64,000 nucleotides of DNA from the NCBI RefSeq assembly GCF_016806835.2, contig NZ_CP086111.1, positions 6,007,471 through 6,071,470 of the forward strand. The letters run 5' to 3'. Shown piece by piece: positions 28,533 through 36,869 of this stretch (position 1 is its first letter; each line of letters begins with the position of its first letter). The notes below the pieces were generated by a model. The model did no database searches, had not been told where the DNA came from, and saw nothing but the letters and a program-made list of their open reading frames with translations. The translations under genes were made by a program, and so were the position numbers. This DNA is from Skermanella rosea (GTDB taxonomy: Bacteria > Pseudomonadota > Alphaproteobacteria > Azospirillales > Azospirillaceae).

Positions 28533-29627
28533 TCAGAAGTCCAGGCGGGTGCCGACCACGAAGACGTAGCCGTCGTTGCTGCCCTTGACCGTGGCGCCGC
28601 GGGTGCCGGTCAGGACGTCGTCCTCGAAGAAGGTGACCTCCGTTTCCAGGATCATGCCGGGCGCCAGGGCATAGGTCGCGCCCACGCTGAAGGCCTGATA
28701 GTCGTCGCTGTAGTCGGTCGTACCGCCGTATGCTCCCGTATAGCCCTGGGCGTTCAGGTAGCTGGCGGCGACGGCGACGGGGCCGACCGTGTAGCTGCCG
28801 CCCACGTGCCAGGCGGTCTGGTCGTCGTCGATGGCGCCGGTGGTCGGCAGCAGGAAGTCGCCGGCATCGACATAGCCGCCGCCGAAGGCGAAGCCGCCGA
28901 AGGTGAACTGGGCACCCAGGTTCCAGGCGGTGAAGTCCTCGACCCCGCTGGTCGTGCCGCTGGACGCCGTGGTCAGGGTGGCGCCGAGCGCCACGCCCAG
29001 GCCCGAGAACTCGCCCGTGTAGTTGATGCCGAACTCGCCGACGTCCTTGTAGGTGCTGACCGTCTTGAGCGCGACGACGCTCTGCGCCTGGTTGTCGGCT
29101 TCCGGCGTGTAGCTGGCGCCGCCCTGGAAACCCGCGATGCGCGGGGTCAGGTACATGATCTTGGTCGAGTCGCCGCTGTTCGGGATATGCATGCCGAAGT
29201 TCGGCTGGCCGCCCGCGAAATCCGGGTAGTCGCCGTCGATCTGCTCCACGCCGATCACGGGGGCGTAGATCTTCAGGGTATCGGAGGCGCCGTCGAAGTC
29301 GCCCAGTTCCAGCCGGCCCCAGGTACCGCCCAGATAGACCGAGGCCTCGTCGGTGCCGACGCCGGTGCCGCCGTTGGGCGTGCTGTTCTGCAGCTCGATC
29401 TTGGTGCCGTACAGCAGCCCGTTGTCGGCCTTGCCGTCGGCCTTCACGACGATCTCCGTCTCGAGCTGGAACTCCCGGCTGGTGCGGTCCGACCCGGTGT
29501 CGTCGTCGAAGGTCGCGGCGAAGAACTCGGTGTAGCCGCCGAGCGTGACGGTGACCTGTGCCTGGGCCTGCGCGGCGAACGCGCAGACAGCTGCGGTGGC
29601 GGTCGTGGCGAGAAGGAGCTTGCGCAT
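28533..29627 (-). CDS. Outer-membrane porin (Porin_4 type), paralogue
   Basis: 364 aa. It has a signal peptide (about 1-23) followed by VTVTLGGYTEFFAATFDDD and the same sequence landmarks as its neighbour (EFQLETEIVVKADGKADNGL, TDEASVYLGGTWGRLELGDF), ending in LDF. The constriction region and the external loops differ. The Gly at the position of Cys96 in the paralogue is the usual residue. The pair probably arose by tandem duplication. GGGGAA precedes the ATG. Confidence 0.93.
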   Translation of the reverse strand: MRKLLLATTATAAVCAFAAQAQAQVTVTLGGYTEFFAATFDDDTGSDRTSREFQLETEIVVKADGKADNGLLYGTKIELQNSTPNGGTGVGTDEASVYLGGTWGRLELGDFDGASDTLKIYAPVIGVEQIDGDYPDFAGGQPNFGMHIPNSGDSTKIMYLTPRIAGFQGGASYTPEADNQAQSVVALKTVSTYKDVGEFGINYTGEFSGLGVALGATLTTASSGTTSGVEDFTAWNLGAQFTFGGFAFGGGYVDAGDFLLPTTGAIDDDQTAWHVGGSYTVGPVAVAASYLNAQGYTGAYGGTTDYSDDYQAFSVGATYALAPGMILETEVTFFEDDVLTGTRGATVKGSNDGYVFVVGTRLDF

Positions 29628-29787
29628 CAGTTTTCCCCGTAATGACTTCTGGTCTATCGACCGTTCGGCCTATTGTTGTGATTTTCGGGGTATGAGCAGC
29701 AAATGCTTTCTATCGCGCTGCCATAGACAACCTGAGACCGTAACAATTTTGCCACTTATGTGGTAACTAGAACGGAGAGAAACGCTT

Positions 29788-30081
29788 ATGGAGCTTGGCG
29801 GCTGGTTGTACATGATGGCGAACCGCCCGGAAGGGACGCTCTATGTGGGTGTGACTTCGAATCTTGCCCGGCGCGCCTATGTGCACCGCGCACGCACGTC
29901 GGACGGCTTCACGAAGCGCTACAATCTCCAGCGTCTGGTGTGGGGCGAGCGGTACGACGACATTCGTGTGGCGATCCAGCGCGAGAAGAACATCAAGCAT
30001 TGGCCGCGGGCCTGGAAAGTGGCACTGATCGTCGCTGCGAATCCGGACTGGAGGGACCTGTACGAGGACCTCATGAAGTGA
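29788..30081 (+). CDS. GIY-YIG nuclease family protein
   Basis: 97 aa, a stand-alone GIY-YIG domain of the YhbQ/URI type. The two signature strands appear as WLYMMANRPEGTLYVGVTSN, followed by the conserved Arg (LARRAYVHR) and the catalytic Glu region (AIQREKNIKHW). Such small proteins are common in alphaproteobacteria; some have DNA-strand cleavage activity but their biological role is unclear. A GGAGAGA ribosome-binding site precedes the ATG. It stands alone between a porin gene and a repeat-rich spacer. Confidence 0.88.
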   Translation: MELGGWLYMMANRPEGTLYVGVTSNLARRAYVHRARTSDGFTKRYNLQRLVWGERYDDIRVAIQREKNIKHWPRAWKVALIVAANPDWRDLYEDLMK

Positions 30082-30500
30082 CCGGCGCCTTGCCTTCCCG
30101 CCACGGCGCCCGCTTCCCCTTCCGTCACGGCGCACCCGTTCGCCCTTCCCAACAGGCACCCGCTCCCCCCCTTCCCGTCATGACCGGGCCTGACCCGGTC
30201 ATCTCCCGGCGTACAGGCGCCTCGCTGCCGCCTGCGGGGGATAGCCGGGTCAAGCCCGGCGACGACGAATGGGGAAGGCGAAGTGCAGGGCAGGGCGGGG
30301 GCAAGGGCAGAGGCAGAGGCAGAGGCAGAGGCCGGGTGCCGCCTTCCGCTCCCCCCTTCCGTCATGACCGGGCTCGCCCCCGCCATCGTCCCACGTGCGG
30401 AACGGGCGGAAGGGCCGCAGCCCGTCGGAGCATCCCGTTTGACCGATCGCTTGCGCTCGCACACGCCTTTGGTCTAATTTCCGGCGCCCGAACCGCAGAG
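30082..30500. repeat. Spacer with REP-like palindromes and a hexamer tandem repeat
   Basis: No gene. The palindrome ATGACCGGG-CCTGA-CCCGGTCAT lies at 30180-30202 and GCCGGG-TCAAG-CCCGGC at 30244-30260; together with the sequence between them they look like one REP-type unit. The sequence CCTTCCGTCATGACCGGG recurs, nearly identical, at about 30355-30372. Between them GCAGAG is repeated four times (30307-30330). A related core recurs after holA. Confidence 0.65.
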
Positions 30501-31115
30501 ATGTCAGACAAAATGGCCCGTTTTCCGCTTTCCACCGCCCGGACGCGCAACAAACCGGGGACGCCGACCCGGCGCAAGTCGGCCGCAGCCCTGCTGGGCG
30601 TGCTCGGCGCAACGCTGCTGCTGAGCGGTTGCGGCGGCGTCCAGCCGGAAGCCAAGTTCCCCGACCCGGACGAGGACAAGCGGTACCGCTACGGCAGCCT
30701 GCTCGGCGGCGAGGGCGGCTTCACGCTGCTCGGCCCGCGCCGCGCCGAGTCGGGGCCGCAGGACGGCCAGGGCATCGGCGTCAACAGCTATCTGTGGCGC
30801 GCCTCGCTCGACACGCTGGCCTTCATGCCGATCGCCTCGGCCGATCCGTTCGGCGGCGTGATCCTGACCGACTGGTATTCCCCGCCGGAAACCCCGAACG
30901 AGCGGTTCAAGGTCAACCTCTACATCCTCGACCGGCAGCTTCGCGCCGACGGGGTGCGGGTCAGCGTCTTCCGCCAGCAGCGCGCCGGAACCGGACCCAA
31001 CGGCGGCGAGTGGCGGGACTCGGGGGTCAGCACGGAAACGGCGAGCCGGCTGGAGGACACCATCCTGACGCGGGCCCGCCAGATCCGGATCGCGCAGACC
31101 GCCGACAGCCGGTAG
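30501..31115 (+). CDS. DUF3576 lipoprotein
   Basis: 204 aa. A basic N-terminus and hydrophobic stretch lead to the lipobox LLSGC, so Cys44 should be lipidated and the protein anchored in the outer or inner membrane facing the periplasm. The mature part (GIGVNSYLWRASLDTLAFMP, SADPFGGVILTDW) is the DUF3576 domain. This gene is conserved directly upstream of leuS in Rhodospirillales; function is unknown. ATG 30501 was chosen because upstream sequence consists of repeats. Confidence 0.9.
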   Translation: MSDKMARFPLSTARTRNKPGTPTRRKSAAALLGVLGATLLLSGCGGVQPEAKFPDPDEDKRYRYGSLLGGEGGFTLLGPRRAESGPQDGQGIGVNSYLWRASLDTLAFMPIASADPFGGVILTDWYSPPETPNERFKVNLYILDRQLRADGVRVSVFRQQRAGTGPNGGEWRDSGVSTETASRLEDTILTRARQIRIAQTADSR

Positions 31116-31138
31116 GCGTCCCGGCCGGCGGGTTTTTT
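31099..31138 (+). terminator. Possible terminator overlapping the DUF3576 stop codon
   Basis: An outer stem CCGCCG/CGGCGG (31099-31104 with 31126-31131) and an inner stem GCCGG/CCGGC (31108-31112 with 31121-31125) enclose the TAG stop. Six T residues follow at 31133-31138. It would separate the lipoprotein transcript from leuS. Confidence 0.5.
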
Positions 31139-31244
31139 CAGGGCTCCGGCGGGAACGATCGGCCGGGGCCGACGATAGTCGATAGTGCGTTGGTGATGCG
31201 TCGCCCGCCCTGCTTGGGCATCGGGGCGCGGTGAGGGATGGTTC

Positions 31245-33821
31245 ATGTCGCGGTACAACTCCAAGGAAACGGAAGCGAAGTGGCAGGCGGTCTGGGACGA
31301 GCGGGGAAGCTTCGTCGCCCACGAGAACCCCTCCCGGCCGAAATACTACGTGCTGGAGATGTTCCCCTACCCGTCGGGGCGGCTCCATGTCGGCCACGCC
31401 CGCAACTACGCCATCGGCGACATGGTGGCGCGCTACAAGCGGGCGCGCGGCTTCAACGTGCTCCATCCCATGGGCTGGGACGCCTTCGGCCTGCCGGCGG
31501 AAAACGCCGCCATCGCCAACAAGGTGCATCCCGCGACCTGGACCTACGAGAACATCGCGACCATGCGTGCCCAGCTCAAGACGCTGGGCCTCGCCTATGA
31601 CTGGACGCGCGAGATCGCGACCTGCGCGCCCGAATATTACCGCCACGAGCAGAAGATCTTCCTGGACTTCCTGAAGGCGGGCCTGGCCTACCGCAAGGAA
31701 AGCTGGGTCAACTGGGACCCGGTCGAAAACACCGTGCTGGCCAACGAGCAGGTGATCGACGGGCGCGGCTGGCGCTCCGGCGCGCCGGTCGAGAAGCGCA
31801 AGCTCAGCCAGTGGTTCCTGAAGATCACCCAGTACGCCGACGAGCTGCTCGACGCCATCGGCACGCTCGACCGCTGGCCGGACAAGGTCCGGACCATGCA
31901 GGAGAAGTGGATCGGCAAGTCCTCCGGCCTGCGCTTCACCTTCGACCTGGCGGACGATCCCGAGAAGATCCCCGAGAAGATAGAGGTCTTCACCACCCGG
32001 CCGGACACGCTGTTCGGCGCCAGCTTCGTCGCGGTGTCGCCCAACCATCCGCTGGCGGCCCGGCTGGCGGCGTCCAATCCCGACCTCGCGGCCTTCATCG
32101 CGGAATGCAACCGCATCGGCACCAGCGAGGCGGCGATCGAGACGGCGGAGAAGCTGGGCTTCGACACCGGACTGAAGGCGATCCACCCCTTCGTCGAGGG
32201 CCGGACCGTGCCGGTCCACGTCGCCAACTTCGTGCTGATGGAATACGGCACCGGCGCCATCTTCGGCTGCCCGGCCCATGACCAGCGCGACCTGGACTTC
32301 GCCCGCAAGTACGGCCTGCCCGTCCTGCCCGTGGTCGTCCCCGACGGTGCCGACCCGGCCGCGTTCGAGGTCGGGACCGAGGCCTATGTCGGCCCCGGCC
32401 ACTTGGCGAACTCCGCCTTCCTGGACGGGATGGAGGTCGAGGCCGCCAAGCGCGCCGTGATCGAGCGCATGGAAGCGGCCGGCAAGGGCGAGGGCACCAC
32501 CATCTACCGCCTGCGCGACTGGGGCGTAAGCCGCCAGCGCTACTGGGGCTGCCCGATCCCGGTGATCCACTGCGAAAAGTGCGGCATCGTCCCGGTCCCG
32601 GAACAGGACCTGCCGGTGGAACTGCCGACCGACGTCAGCTTCGACCAGCCGGGCAACCCGCTGGACCACCACCCGACCTGGAAGCACACGGTCTGCCCGA
32701 CCTGCGGCGGCGAGGCCCGGCGGGAGACCGACACCTTCGACACCTTCTTCGAAAGCTCCTGGTACTTCGCGCGCTTCTGCTCGCCGCACGACACGGCGAC
32801 GGCGTTCGAGCGGGGGGCGGCGGACTACTGGCTGCCGGTCGACCAGTATATCGGCGGCGTCGAGCATGCGGTGCTCCACCTGCTCTATTCCCGCTTCTTC
32901 ACCCGCGCCCTGAAGGACTGCGGCTATCTCGCGGTGGCCGAGCCGTTCGAGGGGCTGATGACCCAGGGCATGGTGACCCACGCGACCTACCGCGACGCCT
33001 CCGGCCAGTGGCTCTATCCGGAGGAGGTCGAGCAGCGCGACGGCCGGACCGTCAAGCGCGGCACCGGCGAGGCGGTGGAGGCCGGCCGGCTCGAGAAGAT
33101 GAGCAAGTCGAAGAAGAACGTCGTCGGTCTGGAGCATATCATCGACAATTACGGCGCGGACACCATGCGGCTGCTGCTGCTGTCCGACAGCCCGCCGGAA
33201 CGCGACCTGGAATGGACCGAGTCGGGCATCGACGGCGCCTGGCGCTACGTCGCCCGCGTCTGGCGCCTGATCACCGAGCCGGTGGTGCCCCTGGCCCCGG
33301 CGGGCGCTCCGGCTCCCGCGGCCATCTCCGACAAGGGGCAGGCGGTCCGCCGGATCGTCCACAAGACGATCGACGGCTTCGGCGACGACGTCGAGAAGTT
33401 CCGCTTCAACAAGGCCGTCGCCCGAGTCCGCGAACTGACCAACGCGCTGGCCGAGCTGGACGGCAAGGGCGCCGGCGAGGACTGGGTGCTGCGCGAGGGC
33501 TTCGAGACCCTGGTCAAGCTGATCGGCCCGATGATGCCCCACCTGGGCGAGGAGCTGTGGCAGGGCCTGGGGCATTCGACCCTGCTGACCGACTCGCCCT
33601 GGCCCGAGGCCGACCCCGCCCTGGTGGTGGACGAGAGCGTCGTGGTCGCGGTGCAGGTCAACGGCAAGCTGCGCGCCCAGATCCCGCTGCCGCGCGACGC
33701 CGCCGAGGACGCCGCGCGCGAGGCGGCGCTGGCCGACGCCAACGTGCAGCGGGCGATGGAGGGCAAGCCGGTCCGCAAGCTGATCTACGTGCCCAACCGG
33801 ATCGTCAATGTGGTGGTGTGA
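31245..33821 (+). CDS. leuS: Leucyl-tRNA synthetase
   Basis: 858-aa class I aminoacyl-tRNA synthetase that charges tRNA-Leu. The HIGH motif is HVGH (residues 48-51) in [18 protein letters not shown]. The CP1 editing domain includes [10 protein letters not shown] and [15 protein letters not shown]. The KMSKS loop is KMSKSKKN near residue 620. The C-terminal anticodon-binding and leucine-specific domains end in [10 protein letters not shown]. Length is normal. The next gene, holA, starts 28 bases downstream. Confidence 0.99.
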   Translation: MSRYNSKETEAKWQAVWDERGSFVAHENPSRPKYYVLEMFPYPSGRLHVGHARNYAIGDMVARYKRARGFNVLHPMGWDAFGLPAENAAIANKVHPATWTYENIATMRAQLKTLGLAYDWTREIATCAPEYYRHEQKIFLDFLKAGLAYRKESWVNWDPVENTVLANEQVIDGRGWRSGAPVEKRKLSQWFLKITQYADELLDAIGTLDRWPDKVRTMQEKWIGKSSGLRFTFDLADDPEKIPEKIEVFTTRPDTLFGASFVAVSPNHPLAARLAASNPDLAAFIAECNRIGTSEAAIETAEKLGFDTGLKAIHPFVEGRTVPVHVANFVLMEYGTGAIFGCPAHDQRDLDFARKYGLPVLPVVVPDGADPAAFEVGTEAYVGPGHLANSAFLDGMEVEAAKRAVIERMEAAGKGEGTTIYRLRDWGVSRQRYWGCPIPVIHCEKCGIVPVPEQDLPVELPTDVSFDQPGNPLDHHPTWKHTVCPTCGGEARRETDTFDTFFESSWYFARFCSPHDTATAFERGAADYWLPVDQYIGGVEHAVLHLLYSRFFTRALKDCGYLAVAEPFEGLMTQGMVTHATYRDASGQWLYPEEVEQRDGRTVKRGTGEAVEAGRLEKMSKSKKNVVGLEHIIDNYGADTMRLLLLSDSPPERDLEWTESGIDGAWRYVARVWRLITEPVVPLAPAGAPAPAAISDKGQAVRRIVHKTIDGFGDDVEKFRFNKAVARVRELTNALAELDGKGAGEDWVLREGFETLVKLIGPMMPHLGEELWQGLGHSTLLTDSPWPEADPALVVDESVVVAVQVNGKLRAQIPLPRDAAEDAAREAALADANVQRAMEGKPVRKLIYVPNRIVNVVV

Positions 33822-33849
33822 CCCGGCGGCCGATCGGATGGTGTAGGCG

Positions 33850-34881
33850 ATGAAAATCCCGGCCGGCCGGATCGAGGGGTTCGTCCGCCGTCCCGACCCC
33901 AACGTCCGGGCGGTGCTGTTCTACGGCCCCGACGGCGGCCTGGTGCGCGAACGGGCCGACACCGTCTCGCGCGGCGTGGTCGAGGACCAGCACGACCCGT
34001 TCCGCGTGGTGGACATGCTCGGCTCCGCCATCGCCAAGGACCCGGCGCGGCTGGCCGACGAGGTGGCCGCCCTGTCCCTGACCGGCGGCAGGCGCCTGAT
34101 CCGCATCCGCGACGCCGACGACGGCGTGACCGGCGCCTTCGCCTCCCTGTTCGAGTCGCTGCCCGGCGGCGACAGCATGGTGGTGGTCGAGGCCGGCGAC
34201 CTGTCCAAGGGATCGAAGCTGCGGGCATTGTTCGAGAACGCCCCGGCCGGCGCCCCGATCCCCTGCTACGTGGAGGACGAATCGGCGCTGGCCGACACCA
34301 TCGCCGGCATGCTGGCCGCCCACAAGCTGACGGTCAGCGCCGACGCCCGCGACTTCCTGGCGGCCAACCTGGTGGGCGACCGCATGATCGCGCGGGGCGA
34401 GGTCGAGAAGCTGGTGACCTACATGGGCGGGGACGCCCGCCGGGTCGAGCTGGAGGACGCCCAGGCCTGCATCGGCGACAGCGGTGCTTTGGAGATGGAC
34501 GCGCCCTCCTGGGCCGCCGGGGACGGCGACTTCGCCGGGGTGGACCGCGCGCTGCGCCGCCTGTTCGCGGAAGGCATGAGCCCGGTGCCGATCCTCCGCT
34601 CCGCCCAGCGGCATTTCCAGCGGCTCCAGCTGGTCGTGGCCCAGGTGGAGAAGGGCGACTCGGTGGAGCGCGCCGTCGCCACCCTGCGCCCGCCGCTGTT
34701 CTTCAAGGTCAAGAATCAGTTCACCGGCCAGGTCCGGCGCTGGACCCCGGCGGCACTCCGCCAGGGCCTGGACCGCCTGACCGACGCCGAAGCCGACTGC
34801 AAGCGGACCAACATGCCCGACGAGACCATCTGCGCCCGCGCCTTCTTCCAGCTCGCCGTCCTGGCCCGCAGCCGCCGCTGA
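33850..34881 (+). CDS. holA: DNA polymerase III subunit delta
   Basis: 343-aa clamp-loader delta subunit that opens the beta clamp. The N-terminal domain starts with the family pattern RRPDPNVRAVLFYGPDGGLV followed by RERAD, and the C-terminal collar region shows LRRLFAEGMSPVPILRSAQR and PPLFFKVKNQFTGQVRRW. It lies directly downstream of leuS, an arrangement conserved in alphaproteobacteria. The lipoprotein gene lptE, often found between the two, is not present here. Confidence 0.93.
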   Translation: MKIPAGRIEGFVRRPDPNVRAVLFYGPDGGLVRERADTVSRGVVEDQHDPFRVVDMLGSAIAKDPARLADEVAALSLTGGRRLIRIRDADDGVTGAFASLFESLPGGDSMVVVEAGDLSKGSKLRALFENAPAGAPIPCYVEDESALADTIAGMLAAHKLTVSADARDFLAANLVGDRMIARGEVEKLVTYMGGDARRVELEDAQACIGDSGALEMDAPSWAAGDGDFAGVDRALRRLFAEGMSPVPILRSAQRHFQRLQLVVAQVEKGDSVERAVATLRPPLFFKVKNQFTGQVRRWTPAALRQGLDRLTDAEADCKRTNMPDETICARAFFQLAVLARSRR

Positions 34882-34939
34882 GCGATGGCCGATGGTGATG
34901 CATAGCGGGCCGGACAAGCGAAAGCTCCCTTTTCATCAT

Positions 34940-34958
34940 GCGCGGGTCAAGCCCGCGC
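34940..34958. repeat. Palindrome GCGCGGG-TCAAG-CCCGCGC after holA
   Basis: Perfect 7-bp arms around TCAAG. The core GGGTCAAGCCC is identical to the one at 30247-30257, so this is probably a truncated member of the same REP-like family. No U-tract flanks it, arguing against an intrinsic terminator. Confidence 0.6.
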
Positions 34959-35040
34959 CTGAAGTATAGGAAGTAGAAAGAGACGCGACCCGGGCGGCAT
35001 CGCTGCCCATCGCCGTTATCTGTGGCAAAGGACCCCAGTT

Positions 35041-36861
35041 TCACTCCGCCGCGTCGCGGTCGGCCTGCTGGCGCGCCCACAGCGCCGCGTAGGCACCGTC
35101 CCGCGCCAGCAGGGCCGCATGGGTGCCGCGTTCCACCGCCCGGCCATCCTCCAGCACCAGGATTTCGTCGGCATGGACCACCGTGGACAGCCGGTGGGCG
35201 ATCACGACAGTCGTGGTGCCGCGGCTGACCTCGCGCAGGCTCTGCTGGATCGCCAGCTCCGTGTGGCTGTCCAGCGCGGAGGTCGCCTCGTCGAACAGGA
35301 ACAGGCGGGGCCGCTTCAGGATCGCGCGGGCGATCGCGACCCGCTGCTTCTCCCCGCCCGACAGCTTCAGCCCGCGCTCGCCCACCAGGCTGTCGTAGCC
35401 GTCGGGCAGGCCGGCGACGAAGTCGTGGATCCGGGCGAGGCGGGCAGCCCGCTCGACATCCGCGCGCGAGGCGCCGGGCCGGCCGAAGGCGATGTTGTAC
35501 AAGATCGTGTCGTTGAACAGCACCGTGTCCTGGGGCACCACGGCGATCGCGGCGCGCAGGCTCGCCTGGGTCACCGAGGATATGTCGGCGCCGTCGAACA
35601 GGATGCGGCCCGACGTAGGGTCGTAGAACCGGAACAGCAGGCGCCCGATCGTCGATTTCCCGGCGCCGCTCGGCCCGACGATCGCCAGCGTCCCGCCCGG
35701 CGGCAACTCGAACGAAACGTCCCTCAGCACCGGCCGGCGCGGGTCGTAGGCGAAGCCGACCCGGTCGAACCGCAACCGGCCGGGACCGTCGGGCAGAGTG
35801 GTCGCGTCCGGTGCGTCGGCCACCTCGGCGGGCTGGTTCAGCAGTTCCAGCATCTGTTCCACGTCGGTCAGCGACTGCTTGATCGAGCGGTAGAGCTGGC
35901 CCAGCCGGTCGAGCGGGCGGATCAGCTGGAGCAGGTAGGTGTTGACCAGCACGAAGTCGCCGACCGTCATGGCCCCGGCCGCCACCTGGCGCGCCGCCAG
36001 CAGGATCATCGCGGTCAGCCCGGCCCCCAGGATCGAGACCTGGAGGATTCCGGTCAGGCTGCGCCACAGCATGGCGTTGATGGTCAGCCGCTCGACCTCG
36101 CGCAGCGCCCCCTCGTAGCGGCCGGCGATATGCTCCTCGTTGCCGAAATACTTGACCGTCTCATAGTTCAGCAGGCTGTCCACCGCCTTGCCGTGGGCCT
36201 CGGCGCCTTCCGCGACCGCCCGGCGCTGGCGCCGGCGCAGCCATTCCGACCCGATCACCAGGCAGACCCCGTAAAGCGCCAGGGTCGCCACGGTGATCCC
36301 GGCGAAGGCCGCGCTGAACGACCCGAGCAGCACGGCGCAGATGATCGCGATCTCGGCGAACAGCGGCAGGATCAGGAAGACCACGTCGAACAGCAGCTCG
36401 CGGATCCCGCGCATGCCGTTGTCGAGCACCCGGCTGATCTGGCCGGTGCGCCGGCCCAGGTGGAAGCGCAGGCTCAGCTCGTGGACATGGCGGAACACGG
36501 CCATGCCCATGTGGCGCTGCATCCGCTGCTCGATCGGGCCGTACAGCGCCCAGCGCAGCTCGTTGAATACCTTGGCGAGCCACTGCATGGCGCCGTAGGC
36601 CAGCAGCAGGGCGACCGGGATCGCCGCCAGTTCCGCCCCCGCCGGGGCCGAGATCCTGTCCACCGCGCGGGCGAACAGGATCGGCACCGTCGCGTTGAGC
36701 GCCGCCGTCAGGCACAGCAGCGTCATGGACACCGCCAGCCGGACCCGCAGCCCGCGGTCGTCGCGCGGCCACAGGAACGGCAGCATCAGCCTGAAGACCC
36801 TGCGGTCCACCGACGGCAATGCCGGGGCGTCGGAGGGGCGTTCGTTCAGGATACGCGGCAT
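35041..36861 (-). CDS. ATM1-like ABC exporter (fused permease/ATPase)
   Basis: 606 aa. The N-terminal transmembrane domain (six helices, about 35-310) contains ALYGPIEQRMQRHMGMAVFRH, HLGRRTGQISRVLDNGMRGI and LLNYETVKYFGNEEH, the signature of the ATM1/HMT1 branch of half-transporters. The nucleotide-binding domain has Walker A GPSGAGKST, the Q-loop, signature KLSGGEKQR, Walker B RLFLFDEATSALD and the switch His IAHRLST. ATM1 homologues export glutathione-linked sulfur species or metal conjugates, and a heavy-metal or glutathione-conjugate role is inferred. It functions as a homodimer. The gene follows a hybrid kinase gene by 8 bases. Confidence 0.92.
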   Translation of the reverse strand: MPRILNERPSDAPALPSVDRRVFRLMLPFLWPRDDRGLRVRLAVSMTLLCLTAALNATVPILFARAVDRISAPAGAELAAIPVALLLAYGAMQWLAKVFNELRWALYGPIEQRMQRHMGMAVFRHVHELSLRFHLGRRTGQISRVLDNGMRGIRELLFDVVFLILPLFAEIAIICAVLLGSFSAAFAGITVATLALYGVCLVIGSEWLRRRQRRAVAEGAEAHGKAVDSLLNYETVKYFGNEEHIAGRYEGALREVERLTINAMLWRSLTGILQVSILGAGLTAMILLAARQVAAGAMTVGDFVLVNTYLLQLIRPLDRLGQLYRSIKQSLTDVEQMLELLNQPAEVADAPDATTLPDGPGRLRFDRVGFAYDPRRPVLRDVSFELPPGGTLAIVGPSGAGKSTIGRLLFRFYDPTSGRILFDGADISSVTQASLRAAIAVVPQDTVLFNDTILYNIAFGRPGASRADVERAARLARIHDFVAGLPDGYDSLVGERGLKLSGGEKQRVAIARAILKRPRLFLFDEATSALDSHTELAIQQSLREVSRGTTTVVIAHRLSTVVHADEILVLEDGRAVERGTHAALLARDGAYAALWARQQADRDAAE

Positions 36862-36869
36862 GGCCCCGC

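Noticed and set aside
30504-33902. Very long minus-strand open frame (over 1,100 codons) opposite leuS
   Set aside because: It mirrors the leuS codon structure; the translation is low-quality (Arg/Gly/Asp/Val-rich) with no domain. Long antisense frames are expected in high-GC DNA.
34940-34958. Palindrome after holA considered as an intrinsic terminator
   Set aside because: No U-tract on either strand and its core matches a dispersed repeat, so it was classed as a repeat.
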